From: Streptomyces dengpaensis
Lineage (GTDB): Bacteria > Actinomycetota > Actinomycetes > Streptomycetales > Streptomycetaceae
Length of the DNA: 64,000 nucleotides
Direction of reading: 5' to 3'
NCBI RefSeq assembly: GCF_002946835.1
Contig: NZ_CP026652.1
Coordinates: 2,790,001-2,854,000 of the forward strand
Part shown: positions 26,349-34,388 of the stretch, in pieces
Layout: the number at the start of each line of letters is the position of its first letter
Numbering within the stretch: the stretch's first letter is position 1
Notes under the pieces: model-generated
Database searches by the model: none
Seen by the model: the letters and a program-made list of their open reading frames with translations, nothing else
What the model was told of the DNA's origin: nothing
Made by a program: the position numbers and the translations under genes

Positions 26349-26380
26349 TTCGACGTATGTCAACATAGATGCATGTCGAA
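26349..26380. promoter_or_regulatory. Candidate ArsR operator (copy 2), overlapping the arsR2 start
   Basis: TTCGACGTATGT and ATGCATGTCGAA form an inverted repeat around CAACATAG. The arsR2 ATG (26373) lies inside it, so binding would block initiation. Shares the core with 25663-25694. Confidence 0.65.
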
Positions 26381-26750
26381 TACGAAGGTGCTGCCGTTGC
26401 TGGAACCCGCCTCTGGCGAGGCTGTGGCGCCGTGCTGCCCGCCGCTCACCGAGCGCCCGTTCACCGCGGAGGAGGCCGAGACGGCCGCGCGGATGTTCAA
26501 GGCGCTCGGCGACCCGGTGCGGCTGCGGCTGTTCTCTGCCGTGGCCTCCCACGAGGGCGGCGAGGCGTGTGTGTGCGACATCTCCGACGTTGGCGTCTCC
26601 CAGCCGACCGTCTCCCACCACCTGAAGAAGCTCAAGGAGGCCGGCCTGCTCACCTCCGAACGGCGTGGCACCTGGGTCTACTACCGGGTCGAGCCGTCCG
26701 TGCTGGCCGCGATGGGCAAGCTGCTGACGAGCACATCGGTCGCAGCCTGA
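26373..26750 (+). CDS. arsR: ArsR-family repressor (ArsR2, CxC type)
   Basis: 125 residues. Winged helix: AARMFKALGDPVRLRLFSAV, recognition region DVGVSQPTVSHHLKKLKEAG, then ERRGTWVYYRVEPSVLAAM. As(III)-sensing cysteines: C21/C22 in VAPCCPP near the N-terminus and C66/C68 in GEACVCDISD at helix alpha3/4, the classic ELCVCDL position. The start ATG lies inside its own putative operator and has no clear Shine-Dalgarno, so the transcript may be leaderless. It is flanked by broken flavoprotein genes, and the second operator in front of the flavoprotein-arsI operon suggests that it controls that operon too. Confidence 0.9.
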   Translation: MSNTKVLPLLEPASGEAVAPCCPPLTERPFTAEEAETAARMFKALGDPVRLRLFSAVASHEGGEACVCDISDVGVSQPTVSHHLKKLKEAGLLTSERRGTWVYYRVEPSVLAAMGKLLTSTSVAA

Positions 26751-26944
26751 CCAAGATCAGGGTGAACGCATCGGACGGCACACCACGGCCGCCGGCGCGA
26801 AGTGGGCTCGTTGAACGGCGCAACCCTGCCGTCTCCTCACGGCGGTCCCAAAATCCGGGCCCATCGTCGGTGCCCGTGTGGATGATGGGGCGATGAGTAT
26901 TGACGTCGAGTGGGCGCGAGGCGAACTGGCGCGCTTCTTGGAGC
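26751..26944. other. Junction region with a truncated 5' end of an unknown gene
   Basis: At 26893 an ATG opens [20 protein letters not shown], which looks like a true protein start, but the reading frame runs into the antisense flavoprotein fragment after about 27 codons. The rest shows no gene. Confidence 0.4.
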
Positions 26945-27100
26945 TCACCGAAGCGAGTCCCAGGCGTGCTGCCGGGCGCCGCCCGGTGTGGTCTCGGAGT
27001 CGAGGATGACGAAGTCGAGGCCGAGGCGGCGCAGGTGGTAGCCGGCGGCGAGCCCGGCTTGGCCGCCGCCGATCACCACCACCTGCGTCTTGTGGCTCAT
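26945..27100 (-). pseudogene. Flavoprotein (ArsO-like), N-terminal 50 residues
   Basis: [20 protein letters not shown] followed by [20 protein letters not shown] and QHAWDSL is the FAD-binding start of an ArsO-type monooxygenase. Its ATG overlaps the aqpS stop (ATGA), so it was the third gene of arsR-aqpS-arsO. It is cut off near 26945. Confidence 0.75.
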
Positions 27101-27876
27101 TCGGCCGATCGTCCGGGCATGAAGATGAGGGCCACCAGCGCCAGTCCGACCACGCCGCCGACAAGTTGCATGCCGATGAACCCTGCGAGCGAGCCGGGCG
27201 CGATCCCCGCGAAGGTGTCGGTGAAGGCGCGGCCGATGGTCACTGCCGGGTTGGCGAAGGACGTGGACGAAGTGAACCAGTAGGCGGCGCCGATGTAGGA
27301 GGCGACGGCCACGGGGGCGTACTGCAGGCGGTTGGCGCGGGCCAGGCCGAAGATCAGCAGGATCAGGCCGGCGGTGGCTACGACTTCGCCGAGCAGCAGG
27401 TGTCCGGCGGAGCGGTCGTGGGTGGACCACTTCACCAGCGGCTCGCCGAACATTGCGTCCGCCAGGATCGCGCCCGCGATCGCGCCGACGATCTGCGCGG
27501 GTACGTAGACCGCCACCTCGCGCGGTGTGACCCCGGGGCCGCCGCGGCGGGCGGTCCACCACTCGGCCAGCGTGACGACCGGGTTGAAGTGGGCGCCGGA
27601 GACCGGGCCGAGCAAAAGGATCAGGATGCCGAGGCCGAAAACGGTGGCCGTGGAGTTGGCCAGCAGCTGCAGGCCGACGTCTTTGGTCAGCTCGGTGGCC
27701 TGGATGCCGGAGCCGACCACGACCGCCACCAGCAGCGCCGTGCCTATGAGTTCGGCGGCGGCCCGGGCGACGAGGGGAGTGCGCGGCGGAGCGGCACCCG
27801 GCGCGGGCGCGACGGAGCCAGGTTCAGCGGCGGGTTTCGCGGACTCCGCGGTCGGGGCGGCTTCGGCGGCGGTCAT
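27097..27876 (-). CDS. aqpS: Aquaglyceroporin-like arsenite channel (AqpS type)
   Basis: 259 residues, MIP family. After a Pro/Ala-rich N-terminus come six hydrophobic segments with the two half-helix motifs [14 protein letters not shown] (NPV variant of NPA) and [13 protein letters not shown] (NPA). Aquaporins encoded inside ars operons, such as AqpS, let As(OH)3 leave down its gradient after ArsC has reduced arsenate. It overlaps arsR at its start and the flavoprotein fragment at its end by four bases each, so it is translationally coupled in one operon. Confidence 0.88.
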   Translation of the reverse strand: MTAAEAAPTAESAKPAAEPGSVAPAPGAAPPRTPLVARAAAELIGTALLVAVVVGSGIQATELTKDVGLQLLANSTATVFGLGILILLLGPVSGAHFNPVVTLAEWWTARRGGPGVTPREVAVYVPAQIVGAIAGAILADAMFGEPLVKWSTHDRSAGHLLLGEVVATAGLILLIFGLARANRLQYAPVAVASYIGAAYWFTSSTSFANPAVTIGRAFTDTFAGIAPGSLAGFIGMQLVGGVVGLALVALIFMPGRSAE

Positions 27877-28181
27877 GGGCAGGCCCTCTTGTTCTCGGCG
27901 GCGTTACGAGCGGACTCGGCCAGGTCGGCGAACTGGCCGGCGAGTGAGGCGAGGACGTCGGACTTGAGCCGGTAGTAGGTGAACCGACCGCACGGCTCCG
28001 TGTCCACGACCCCGGCCTCGCGCAGCACTCTCAGGTGGTTGGAGAGGTTGGTCTGCCGGGCACCGGTCTCCTCCACCAGGTGGGTGGTGCACAGCATCTC
28101 TTTGGCGATCAGGGTCACGATCTGGAGCCTGAGCGGGTCGGCCAGAACCCGGATCAGGTCAGTGTCGACTGACGTCATCAT
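27873..28181 (-). CDS. arsR: ArsR-family repressor (ArsR1)
   Basis: 102 residues. DTDLIRVLADPLRLQIVTLI, GARQTNLSNHLRVLREAGVV as the recognition helix, and PCGRFTYYRLKSDVLASLAG. The ELCxC-type site reads EMLCTTHLVEE, so only one cysteine remains there; others are in TEPCGR and at the C-terminus (RACP), compatible with a different As(III) site. Divergent from arsC; 28182-28269 contains TGACACCAT and TGACATCAT half-sites that may be its operator. It heads the arsR-aqpS-flavoprotein operon. An ATG one codon later is also possible. Confidence 0.88.
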   Translation of the reverse strand: MMTSVDTDLIRVLADPLRLQIVTLIAKEMLCTTHLVEETGARQTNLSNHLRVLREAGVVDTEPCGRFTYYRLKSDVLASLAGQFADLAESARNAAENKRACP

Positions 28182-28269
28182 GGGCTGATAGTGTCACATC
28201 AGTGGTGGCTGACACCATCGGGTGCTGACATCATTCACACCTGATGCCGTCAGACAAGAGAGACCTCTG

Positions 28270-28683
28270 ATGTCCGACAAGCCCTCCGTGCTCTTCGTCT
28301 GTGTCCACAACGCCGGCCGTTCCCAGATGGCCGCCGCGTGGCCGACCCACCTGGCCGGGGACCGCGTCGAGGTCCGTTCCGCCGGCTCCAACCCGGGCGC
28401 AGGCGTCAACCCGGCCGCCGTCGAGGCCATGGCCGAGGTCGGCATCGACATCTCCGCCGAGGTGCCGAAGATGCTCACCCTGGACGCGGTGAAGGAGTCG
28501 GACGTCTGCATCACCATGGGCTGCGGCGACACCTGCCCCGTCTTCCCCGGCAAGCGGTACCTGGACTGGCAGCTGGAGGACCCGGCCGGCCTGGGCGTCG
28601 AGGCCGTCCGCCCGATCCGTGACGAGATCAAGGTGCTCATCGAGGGCCTGATCAAGGAGATCGCGCCGGAGCCTCAGGCATGA
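28270..28683 (+). CDS. arsC: Arsenate reductase, low-molecular-weight phosphatase (thioredoxin/mycothiol) type
   Basis: 137 residues from ATG 28270 (GAGAGACC upstream). Reduces arsenate to arsenite. The P-loop CVHNAGRS gives C11 and R17 (C-x5-R), and the later [19 protein letters not shown] holds the resolving cysteines and catalytic aspartate region. Length is normal. The stop overlaps the arsT start (ATGA). A proline in [10 protein letters not shown] replaces a usually hydrophobic residue. It is divergent from arsR1, so it should be induced by arsenic. Its expected electron donor next door is broken. Confidence 0.92.
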   Translation: MSDKPSVLFVCVHNAGRSQMAAAWPTHLAGDRVEVRSAGSNPGAGVNPAAVEAMAEVGIDISAEVPKMLTLDAVKESDVCITMGCGDTCPVFPGKRYLDWQLEDPAGLGVEAVRPIRDEIKVLIEGLIKEIAPEPQA

Positions 28684-29103
28684 GCACGGCGGGGGACATA
28701 CGCAACGTCATCGGCTCCGGCCCCGCCGGATACACCGCCGCCATCTACACCGCCCGCGCCTCGCTGAAGCCGCTGGTCTTCGAAGGCGCGGTCACGGCCG
28801 GCGGCGCGCTGGTCCAGACAACCGAGGTGGAGAACTTCCCCGGCTTCCGCGACGGCATCATGGGCCCGGAGCTGATGGAGAACATGCGGGCCCAGGCCAA
28901 GCGTTTCGGCGCCGAGCTCGTCCCCGACGACATCGTCGAGGTCGACCTCACCGGCGCCGTCAAGACCGTCACCGACAGCGCCGGTACGGTCCACCGGGCG
29001 AGGGCCGTCATCGTGGCGACCGGCTCGCAGCACCGCAAGCTGGACCTGCCCGGCGAGGACGCGCTCTCAGGCCGTGGCGTGTCGTACTGCGCGACCTGCG
29101 AGC
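28680..29103 (+). pseudogene. Thioredoxin reductase (ArsT-like), truncated after the CATC motif
   Basis: [20 protein letters not shown], then [19 protein letters not shown] and VSYCATCE: the redox-active CATC is present, but homology stops one residue later (normally DGFFF follows) at about 29103, where sequence from another flavoenzyme begins. The NADPH domain is missing, so it is inactive. In Streptomyces ars clusters such a gene (arsT) follows arsC. Confidence 0.85.
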
Positions 29104-29602
29104 GTCGCCATCGGCGGGAGCGACGCCGGCATCAGTGCGGCCCTGCGCACCCGCGAGCTGGATCCCGACAGCGAGGTCACCGTGGTGGTGGCCGACGCCT
29201 ACCCGAACTTCTCCATCTGCGGCATCCCGTACTACGTCTCCGGCGAGGTCGGCCACTGGAGCGATCTGGCCCACCGCACCCTGGCCGACCTGAAGGCCAC
29301 CGACATGCAGGTCCGCACCGACACCCTCGCCACCGGCATCGACGTGCCCGGCAAGCGGCTGGCCGTGCGCGATGCCGAGGGCCGCACCGAGGAACTGCCG
29401 TACGACGCGCTGATCGTGGGCACCGGCGCGGTCAGTGTCCGCCCGCCCATCGAGGGGCTGAGCGGACCGGACGCGCTCGGCCCACGGGACGGCGTCCACC
29501 TCGTGCACAGCATGGGCGACACCTTCGGGATCATGCAGTCCCTCGCCGCACGCCACCCGAAGACGGCCGTCGTCATCGGCGCCGGCTACATCGGCCTGGA
29601 GG
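29104..29602 (+). pseudogene. Pyridine-nucleotide-disulfide oxidoreductase (CoA-disulfide-reductase-like), internal fragment
   Basis: [19 protein letters not shown] starts just after the first residues of the FAD fold; [15 protein letters not shown] carries the single redox cysteine of NADH oxidase / CoA-disulfide reductases; [17 protein letters not shown] is the NAD site, after which homology stops at about 29602. It lacks both ends and is not in frame with arsT. Confidence 0.75.
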
Positions 29603-29791
29603 AGCGCTGGACGCGGGCACAGCAGAAACGGCCGTGGGGACGGCGGGTGGAAGGGGAGGCCGAAGCCTCCTCGCTGGGCTGGAGTCGGGCGGTTCGGCCT
29701 CTGCGGAGACCGTATCGCCCGTATCGCCCGTACCCTTCGTGGTGTCTACGGCGTCACAGAGCGGGCGCCAAACCACTGGAGGCAACACCTC
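29603..29791. other. Upstream region of the extra rpoA
   Basis: No gene. Starts at the broken end of the flavoenzyme, contains CGTATCGCC twice then CGTACCC (29719-29743), and ends with GGAGG 9 bases before the GTG of rpoA. It may carry the promoter that came with the gene. Confidence 0.5.
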
Positions 29792-30814
29792 GTGCTGATT
29801 GCTCAGCGTCCGTCCCTGACCGAAGAGGTCGTCGACGAGTTCCGCTCCCGGTTCGTCATCGAGCCGCTGGAGCCGGGCTTCGGCTACACCCTCGGCAACT
29901 CCCTGCGTCGTACGCTCCTCTCCTCGATCCCGGGTGCGGCGGTCACGTCCATCCGCGTCGACGGCGTTCTGCACGAGTTCACCACCGTGCCGGGCGTCAA
30001 GGAGGACGTCACCGACCTGATCCTCAACATCAAGCAGCTGGTCGTGAGCAGCGAACAGGACGAGCCCGTCGTGATGTACCTGCGCAAGCAGGGTCCGGGT
30101 CTGGTCACCGCCGCCGACATCGCGCCCCCGGCCGGTGTCGAGGTGCACAACCCCGACCTCGTCCTCGCCACGCTCAACGGCAAGGGCAAGCTGGAGATGG
30201 AGCTGACCGTCGAGCGCGGCCGTGGTTACGTCTCGGCTGTTCAGAACAAGCAGGTCGGTCAGGAGATCGGCCGTATTCCGGTCGACTCCATCTACTCGCC
30301 GGTTCTGAAGGTCACGTACAAGGTCGAGGCGACCCGTGTCGAGCAGCGCACCGACTTCGACAAGCTGATCGTCGACGTCGAGACCAAGCAGGCGATGCGT
30401 CCGCGTGACGCGATGGCATCGGCCGGTAAGACCCTGGTCGAGTTGTTCGGTCTGGCGCGCGAGCTGAACATTGACGCCGAGGGCATCGACATGGGCCCGT
30501 CCCCGGTGGACGCCGTCCTCGCCGCCGAGCTGGTCATGCCGATCGAGGAGCTCGACCTCACCGTCCGTTCATACAACTGCCTCAAGCGCGAGGGCGTCCA
30601 CTCCGTGGGTGAGCTCGTCGCCCGCTCCGAGGCCGACCTCCTCGACATTCGCAACTTCGGTGCGAAGTCCATCGACGAGGTCAAGGAAAAGCTCGCCGAC
30701 ATGGGCCTGGGCCTCAAGGACAGCCCGCCCGGATTCGACCCGACCGCCGCCGCCGACGCCTTCGGCGCGAACAACGACGCGGACGCGGGTTTCGTGGAGA
30801 CCGAGCAATACTGA
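29792..30814 (+). CDS. rpoA: RNA polymerase alpha subunit, extra copy in accessory DNA
   Basis: 340 residues, full length. The N-terminal assembly domain ([38 protein letters not shown]) and the C-terminal domain with the DNA/activator-contacting helices ([34 protein letters not shown]) are intact. It ends [11 protein letters not shown] like the usual Streptomyces protein. Start GTG 29792 with GGAGG 9 bases upstream. The usual gene lies in the ribosomal-protein cluster between rpsD and rplQ; here neither is present. Neighbours are a flavoenzyme fragment and a toxin-antitoxin pair. From memory, differences from the usual protein concentrate in the C-terminal domain and its edges. No frameshift or stop, so it looks expressible. 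Confidence 0.93.
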   Translation: MLIAQRPSLTEEVVDEFRSRFVIEPLEPGFGYTLGNSLRRTLLSSIPGAAVTSIRVDGVLHEFTTVPGVKEDVTDLILNIKQLVVSSEQDEPVVMYLRKQGPGLVTAADIAPPAGVEVHNPDLVLATLNGKGKLEMELTVERGRGYVSAVQNKQVGQEIGRIPVDSIYSPVLKVTYKVEATRVEQRTDFDKLIVDVETKQAMRPRDAMASAGKTLVELFGLARELNIDAEGIDMGPSPVDAVLAAELVMPIEELDLTVRSYNCLKREGVHSVGELVARSEADLLDIRNFGAKSIDEVKEKLADMGLGLKDSPPGFDPTAAADAFGANNDADAGFVETEQY

Positions 30815-31070
30815 ACGCTGCGCTGCGCCGGTCATAGCGACACTTCGCGTACGGGGACAGGAGAGCCTCCACGCACCTCCGACTCGGAACCCGCCGTCTT
30901 ACGGCAGGGCACGTCCAACACTCTGCGGCAAGGACTGGCCCACGCAGGCCGACCACTGGTCGGAATGCCTGCCGCTCTGAGCGACACCGACACCGCATGA
31001 ACCGAGGCAGGCGCGAGCCGTGCTGCATGCAGGACCGCACGCCTGGAGGATCGCAGGTAGGATAGGTGGC

Positions 31071-31343
31071 ATGAGCGAGCCTACCGGCAAGTACTCGATC
31101 ACCATGCCGCGCGACATCGCCGAAGCCGCCAAGGCCCGCAGCGGCCCCTCCGGCCTGTCCGCCTACGTCGCCGCCGCCGTCGCCCGCCAGATCGAGCGCG
31201 ACAATCTCAACGAACTCATCCAGGTCGCCGAGGCCGAGCACGGTCCCGTCACCGACGAGGAGATCCAGGTCCTGCGCGACCAGCTCCACCAGGCCCGCCG
31301 TGAGCAGACCGATCAGACGCAGGGCGGGGCAGACGCCGCGTGA
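31071..31343 (+). CDS. Antitoxin of a VapBC-type pair
   Basis: 90 residues. MSEPTGKYSITMPRDIAEAA, RSGPSGLSAYVAAAVARQIE look like a ribbon-helix-helix DNA-binding domain; the acidic C-terminal half (IQVAEAEHGPVTDEEIQVLR) would wrap the toxin. It overlaps the toxin start by four bases (GTGA), the usual order antitoxin-toxin. AGGTGG lies upstream of the ATG. Likely autoregulates the operon. Confidence 0.82.
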   Translation: MSEPTGKYSITMPRDIAEAAKARSGPSGLSAYVAAAVARQIERDNLNELIQVAEAEHGPVTDEEIQVLRDQLHQARREQTDQTQGGADAA

Positions 31344-31753
31344 CCCGCTCCCCCGCCGTTCCCGGCGGCACGCTGGTCCTGGACAGTGCGGGACTGGCCA
31401 AGGCCGTCCTGCGCGACCGTACGGTCACCGGCTGGCTCGCCCTCGCACGCGCCGATGACCTGCGTGTGATCACCTCCGCGGCAACCCTCGTCGAGGTGGT
31501 CCACCCTCGGATCAACCGGCCGGCGCTGGAGTGGACGCTGTCCCGCCTGGTGGTCGAACCGGTCACCGAGCAGATCGCCCGCCACGCCGCCGCCCTCCTC
31601 GCTGGCGTCGGCTTGCACGGCAACAAGTACGCCATCGACGCCATGCTCAGCGCCACTGCTCTCGCCGCCCCCGGGCCGGTCACGATCCTCACCTCGGATC
31701 CCGAGGATCTGACCGCACTGTGCGGCGGACGAGCCACCGTGATCAAGGTCTGA
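31340..31753 (+). CDS. PIN-domain toxin (VapC type)
   Basis: 137 residues from GTG 31340. PIN nuclease fold with the four acidic positions visible: D15 (LVLDSAGLA), E52 (ATLVEVVHP), D100 (KYAIDAML) and D120 (ILTSDPEDL). VapC toxins cut tRNA or rRNA. Coupled to the antitoxin. It lies 260 bp downstream of the extra rpoA and may stabilise this part of the island. Confidence 0.85.
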   Translation: MTRSPAVPGGTLVLDSAGLAKAVLRDRTVTGWLALARADDLRVITSAATLVEVVHPRINRPALEWTLSRLVVEPVTEQIARHAAALLAGVGLHGNKYAIDAMLSATALAAPGPVTILTSDPEDLTALCGGRATVIKV

Positions 31754-31799
31754 CCCGGCCCCTCGTCTATGGGCCAGCGCTTTTCGGCACAGCCAACTA

Positions 31800-32040
31800 C
31801 TGATCCAGGTCGGGCGGTTGATCGTAGGAGCCGAGGAGCCCTCCGATGCGCTGGTTGCCAGTGCCGCAGGGCACGGCGCAGCAACTGCTCCTTCGGCCGG
31901 CCCGGCATGTCCCAGCACATCGCCAACGTGATCGCTGTCAGCGCTTCACTGACCTCGTCCCTGGTCTTCGCCGCACCGCCGGGCCAGTGCGACCGCGCGT
32001 ACTCGGTCGCGAACGCGTACCAGCTCAGCTTGGACGGACC
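31800..32040 (-). pseudogene. Second integrase core-binding-domain fragment
   Basis: The minus strand reads LSWYAFATEYARSHWPGGAA, KTRDEVSEALTAITLAM and GRPKEQLLRRALRHW, matching segment by segment the integrase fragment at 22.6-23.1 kb (SWYDFALRYLAMKWP, GRPSDETIRRALRNW). No start, catalytic domain or stop belongs to it. It overlaps the end of the following NTF2-like gene, marking a recombination junction near 32030. Confidence 0.65.
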
Positions 32041-32495
32041 CCGGGCTCTTCAGCCGCGTCTGCATCGACCGACGGGGCAGCGAAGTACTGGGCGTACCGC
32101 GTCCCAGCGAAGTGCTCGCCCAACAGCCGAGAGAAGAGCAGGACCGACGACAGCGGACGGTGGTTCACCACGAGATGTTGCGTCTGTCCCTCTGCGTTCC
32201 TGTAGACGACAGCGATGTTTGCGATCGGCTCACCGCCCACCGTCGACGTGTAATCCTCGACGAAGTCGTTCTCTCCGTACCCGCCGATGTAGATGAAGTC
32301 CTGGTACTCGTACAGGGTGCGCGCATAGGACAGCACCGTGCGAACGTCCTCCGCCCCCCGCACGACCCCGTTCAGTACCGAGCCCTCCATCGTCACATCG
32401 TCGGCAAGGTTGTCCAGCCAAGGGGGGTAATAGTCCGTGCGCTGCCGCGCCGGGTCGCCGCTGCCCAGATACATCGGTTTCGTCTTGTCAGCCAT
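32025..32495 (-). CDS. NTF2/SnoaL-like protein, paralogue A
   Basis: 156 residues from ATG 32495. MADKTKPMYLGSGDPARQRT, DYYPPWLDNLADDVTMEGSV, YGENDFVEDYTSTVGGEPIA, VNHRPLSSVLLFSRLLGEHF. Single alpha+beta-barrel domain of the nuclear-transport-factor-2 superfamily, which includes isomerases, hydratases and cyclases; substrate unknown. A close paralogue lies at 34389-34850 and a more distant family member between them, with an MDR oxidoreductase. Last gene of the four-gene minus-strand set facing the LysR regulator. Its C-terminal tail runs into integrase relic sequence. Confidence 0.8.
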   Translation of the reverse strand: MADKTKPMYLGSGDPARQRTDYYPPWLDNLADDVTMEGSVLNGVVRGAEDVRTVLSYARTLYEYQDFIYIGGYGENDFVEDYTSTVGGEPIANIAVVYRNAEGQTQHLVVNHRPLSSVLLFSRLLGEHFAGTRYAQYFAAPSVDADAAEEPGVRPS

Positions 32496-32717
32496 CCTCC
32501 AGCCTTCCTGGCAAGGGGCCGGCTCCTGCTGGGAGCGGCCCTGACGAGTCAAACGAAATAACGCGTCCGACGAGCCGAACCTGATCGCGGACGCTGGCCT
32601 GGTGCCCCTGTCCGGCTGACCGAGCGGTGCGGTCCGCCCGAGCTGGGCGGCGCCGCGGGCGTTGTCGGCCTTGCCCCGCCGCAGCCGCACCGCCGCCAGC
32701 ACCGGCAGGGCCGCGTC

Positions 32718-33785
32718 CTACCTGTCGTTGTCCCGGCCGTCTTCGAAGACGAAGAATGGCTTGGCGCCACGTGCGGGTGTTTCGGTGAGCGCGATGGCTT
32801 CAGTGAAACGTTCGAGTGGGAACGGCTGGCCCTGGGGGATGCTCAGCACTCCATCAGCGACGAGACTGCGAACCTCGGACAGCGCGCGCAAGGCATCCTC
32901 AGGTGAGGCAGTGCCGAACCAGCGGTTCAGCCAGAAGCCACGGACTGCTTTGGTCTCGTAGATAACCGAGCGTGCCTGCAGCGGGATCGTCAGCGCTGCC
33001 GGGTCAGTCTGCCGATGGGTAGAGAGCGCGCCGTAGACCACGACCTCTCCTCCCGGAGCCAATGCCTGGGATACCTGGGCACCCACGTGGCCCGCGACAC
33101 AGTCGATGGCCTTGTGCACGCCGGCCGGTCCTGCGATCTCAGCCACACGCTGCAACAGGTCCTCGTCCTCAGTGCAAATGACCTCGTCACCACCAAGCGC
33201 TTTGATCTCCTCAACGGCATCGCGCCGCCGCACGACATTGATCGTGCGAATACCCAGATGCCTGGCCAGCTGAATGACGAGTCGGCCGACGGTGGAGCCC
33301 GCGGCCGTCTGCAACAACCATTCACCCGGCTGTACGTCGAGTTCGCGAGTCACGAGGAGCAGCGCGGTCAACGGGTTGACAGCGAGTTGACAGGCGTCGG
33401 AGTCGCTCAGATGGCCGGGGACCGACAGGAGCCTTCGTGTATCGGCAACGAGGTATTCCTGCCAAGTGCCGGACACATGGGGCCCGGGTACCGCCGGGAC
33501 TGCGACGGTCACCACGCGCTCGCCGATCTTTAGCCCCTCGGTATCCGGGCCCAGGGCCTCAATACGGCCCACGCATTCCATGTGGCCACCGACAGTGGGA
33601 AACTCGGGGGAGAAACCATAGCGGCCACGCAGTACGTGCAGATCGCTGGCGTGAATCGGAGTAGCCTTCACACGGATCAACGCCTGACCGGCTTTTGGCG
33701 TGGGAACAGGCCGGGATTCCAGCCGCAGGACATCGGTAGGCTCGCCAACCTTTTCGGCTACGAGCGCGCGCATGGATTGAGGCAT
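32718..33785 (-). CDS. Zinc-independent MDR oxidoreductase (quinone/enoyl-thioester reductase type)
   Basis: 355 residues from ATG 33785, with AAGG 6 bases upstream; the frame is open to 33974 but the extension is not protein-like. Alcohol-dehydrogenase-like N-terminal domain (PTPKAGQALIRVKATPIHAS, GHMECVGRIEALGPDTEGLK) and NAD(P)H site WLLQTAAGSTVGRLVIQLAR with AAGSTVG in place of AxxGGVG, as in 2-enoyl-thioester reductases. No catalytic or structural zinc cysteines. Part of the LysR-facing operon with three NTF2-like proteins. Confidence 0.85.
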   Translation of the reverse strand: MPQSMRALVAEKVGEPTDVLRLESRPVPTPKAGQALIRVKATPIHASDLHVLRGRYGFSPEFPTVGGHMECVGRIEALGPDTEGLKIGERVVTVAVPAVPGPHVSGTWQEYLVADTRRLLSVPGHLSDSDACQLAVNPLTALLLVTRELDVQPGEWLLQTAAGSTVGRLVIQLARHLGIRTINVVRRRDAVEEIKALGGDEVICTEDEDLLQRVAEIAGPAGVHKAIDCVAGHVGAQVSQALAPGGEVVVYGALSTHRQTDPAALTIPLQARSVIYETKAVRGFWLNRWFGTASPEDALRALSEVRSLVADGVLSIPQGQPFPLERFTEAIALTETPARGAKPFFVFEDGRDNDR

Positions 33786-33998
33786 GAGTGACCTTTCGCC
33801 TCTCAGCGCCCGACGAACTCGGCGGGCGTTCTGGACAAAAACGATGCTGGTGCCGGCATCCTCGTCGGCGCCCAGGCTCCGGACCCTTCCTTCTCCATGG
33901 AACCGGCCCGTGCGCAGAGTGTCGTCGACGTCGGGCCCCCTCTGGGCCTTTACCGACTCGCTCAGTATGATCATGTAAGCGTGCTGGGTTCGTGCGGC

Positions 33999-34349
33999 CT
34001 ACTGAGGTCCGCGCCCGTCGTTCACGGTGAACAGCAGACAGTGTTCGTTCTCCATGGTGCGGCCAGTCTTCGCCTTCGCCCTGGCCCTGACGGGAACGAC
34101 CACGTGCGACCCGGCATCGAGCACCGTGTGTGCGTCGTAGTTGAAGGTCTCGTAGTAGTGATCGTAGATATCCCGGTAGAAGGCGAGAAACCCCTCAGGC
34201 CCATGGAATGTCCCGCCATAAGGCAGGGAGGTGGGGAAGTTGAAAATCACCTCGGGCGACATTAGGGCCACCCGGTCCGAGGAATCGTTCTCCTCGAATC
34301 CGGAATATGCTCGCCAGGAAGCGTCTACGATTGCCTGATTGCGCGACAC
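33999..34349 (-). CDS. SnoaL-like protein, probably C-terminally shortened
   Basis: 116 residues: MSRNQAIVDASWRAYSGFEE, VIFNFPTSLPYGGTFHGPEG, DAGSHVVVPVRARAKAKTGR, HCLLFTVNDGRGPQ. Fits the SnoaL/ketosteroid-isomerase-like fold up to the last strand; relatives usually continue another 10-20 residues after FTVNDG, so it may be trimmed by a frameshift near 34005. Middle of the LysR-facing operon. Function unknown. Confidence 0.65.
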   Translation of the reverse strand: MSRNQAIVDASWRAYSGFEENDSSDRVALMSPEVIFNFPTSLPYGGTFHGPEGFLAFYRDIYDHYYETFNYDAHTVLDAGSHVVVPVRARAKAKTGRTMENEHCLLFTVNDGRGPQ

Positions 34350-34388
34350 GTTTCCTCCAGATCGCAGCAGAAATGAGTTGGACTCCGT

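Noticed and set aside
30899..31132. Minus-strand open frame between rpoA and the antitoxin
   Set aside because: Overlaps the antitoxin start antisense, no ribosome site, unlike protein composition.
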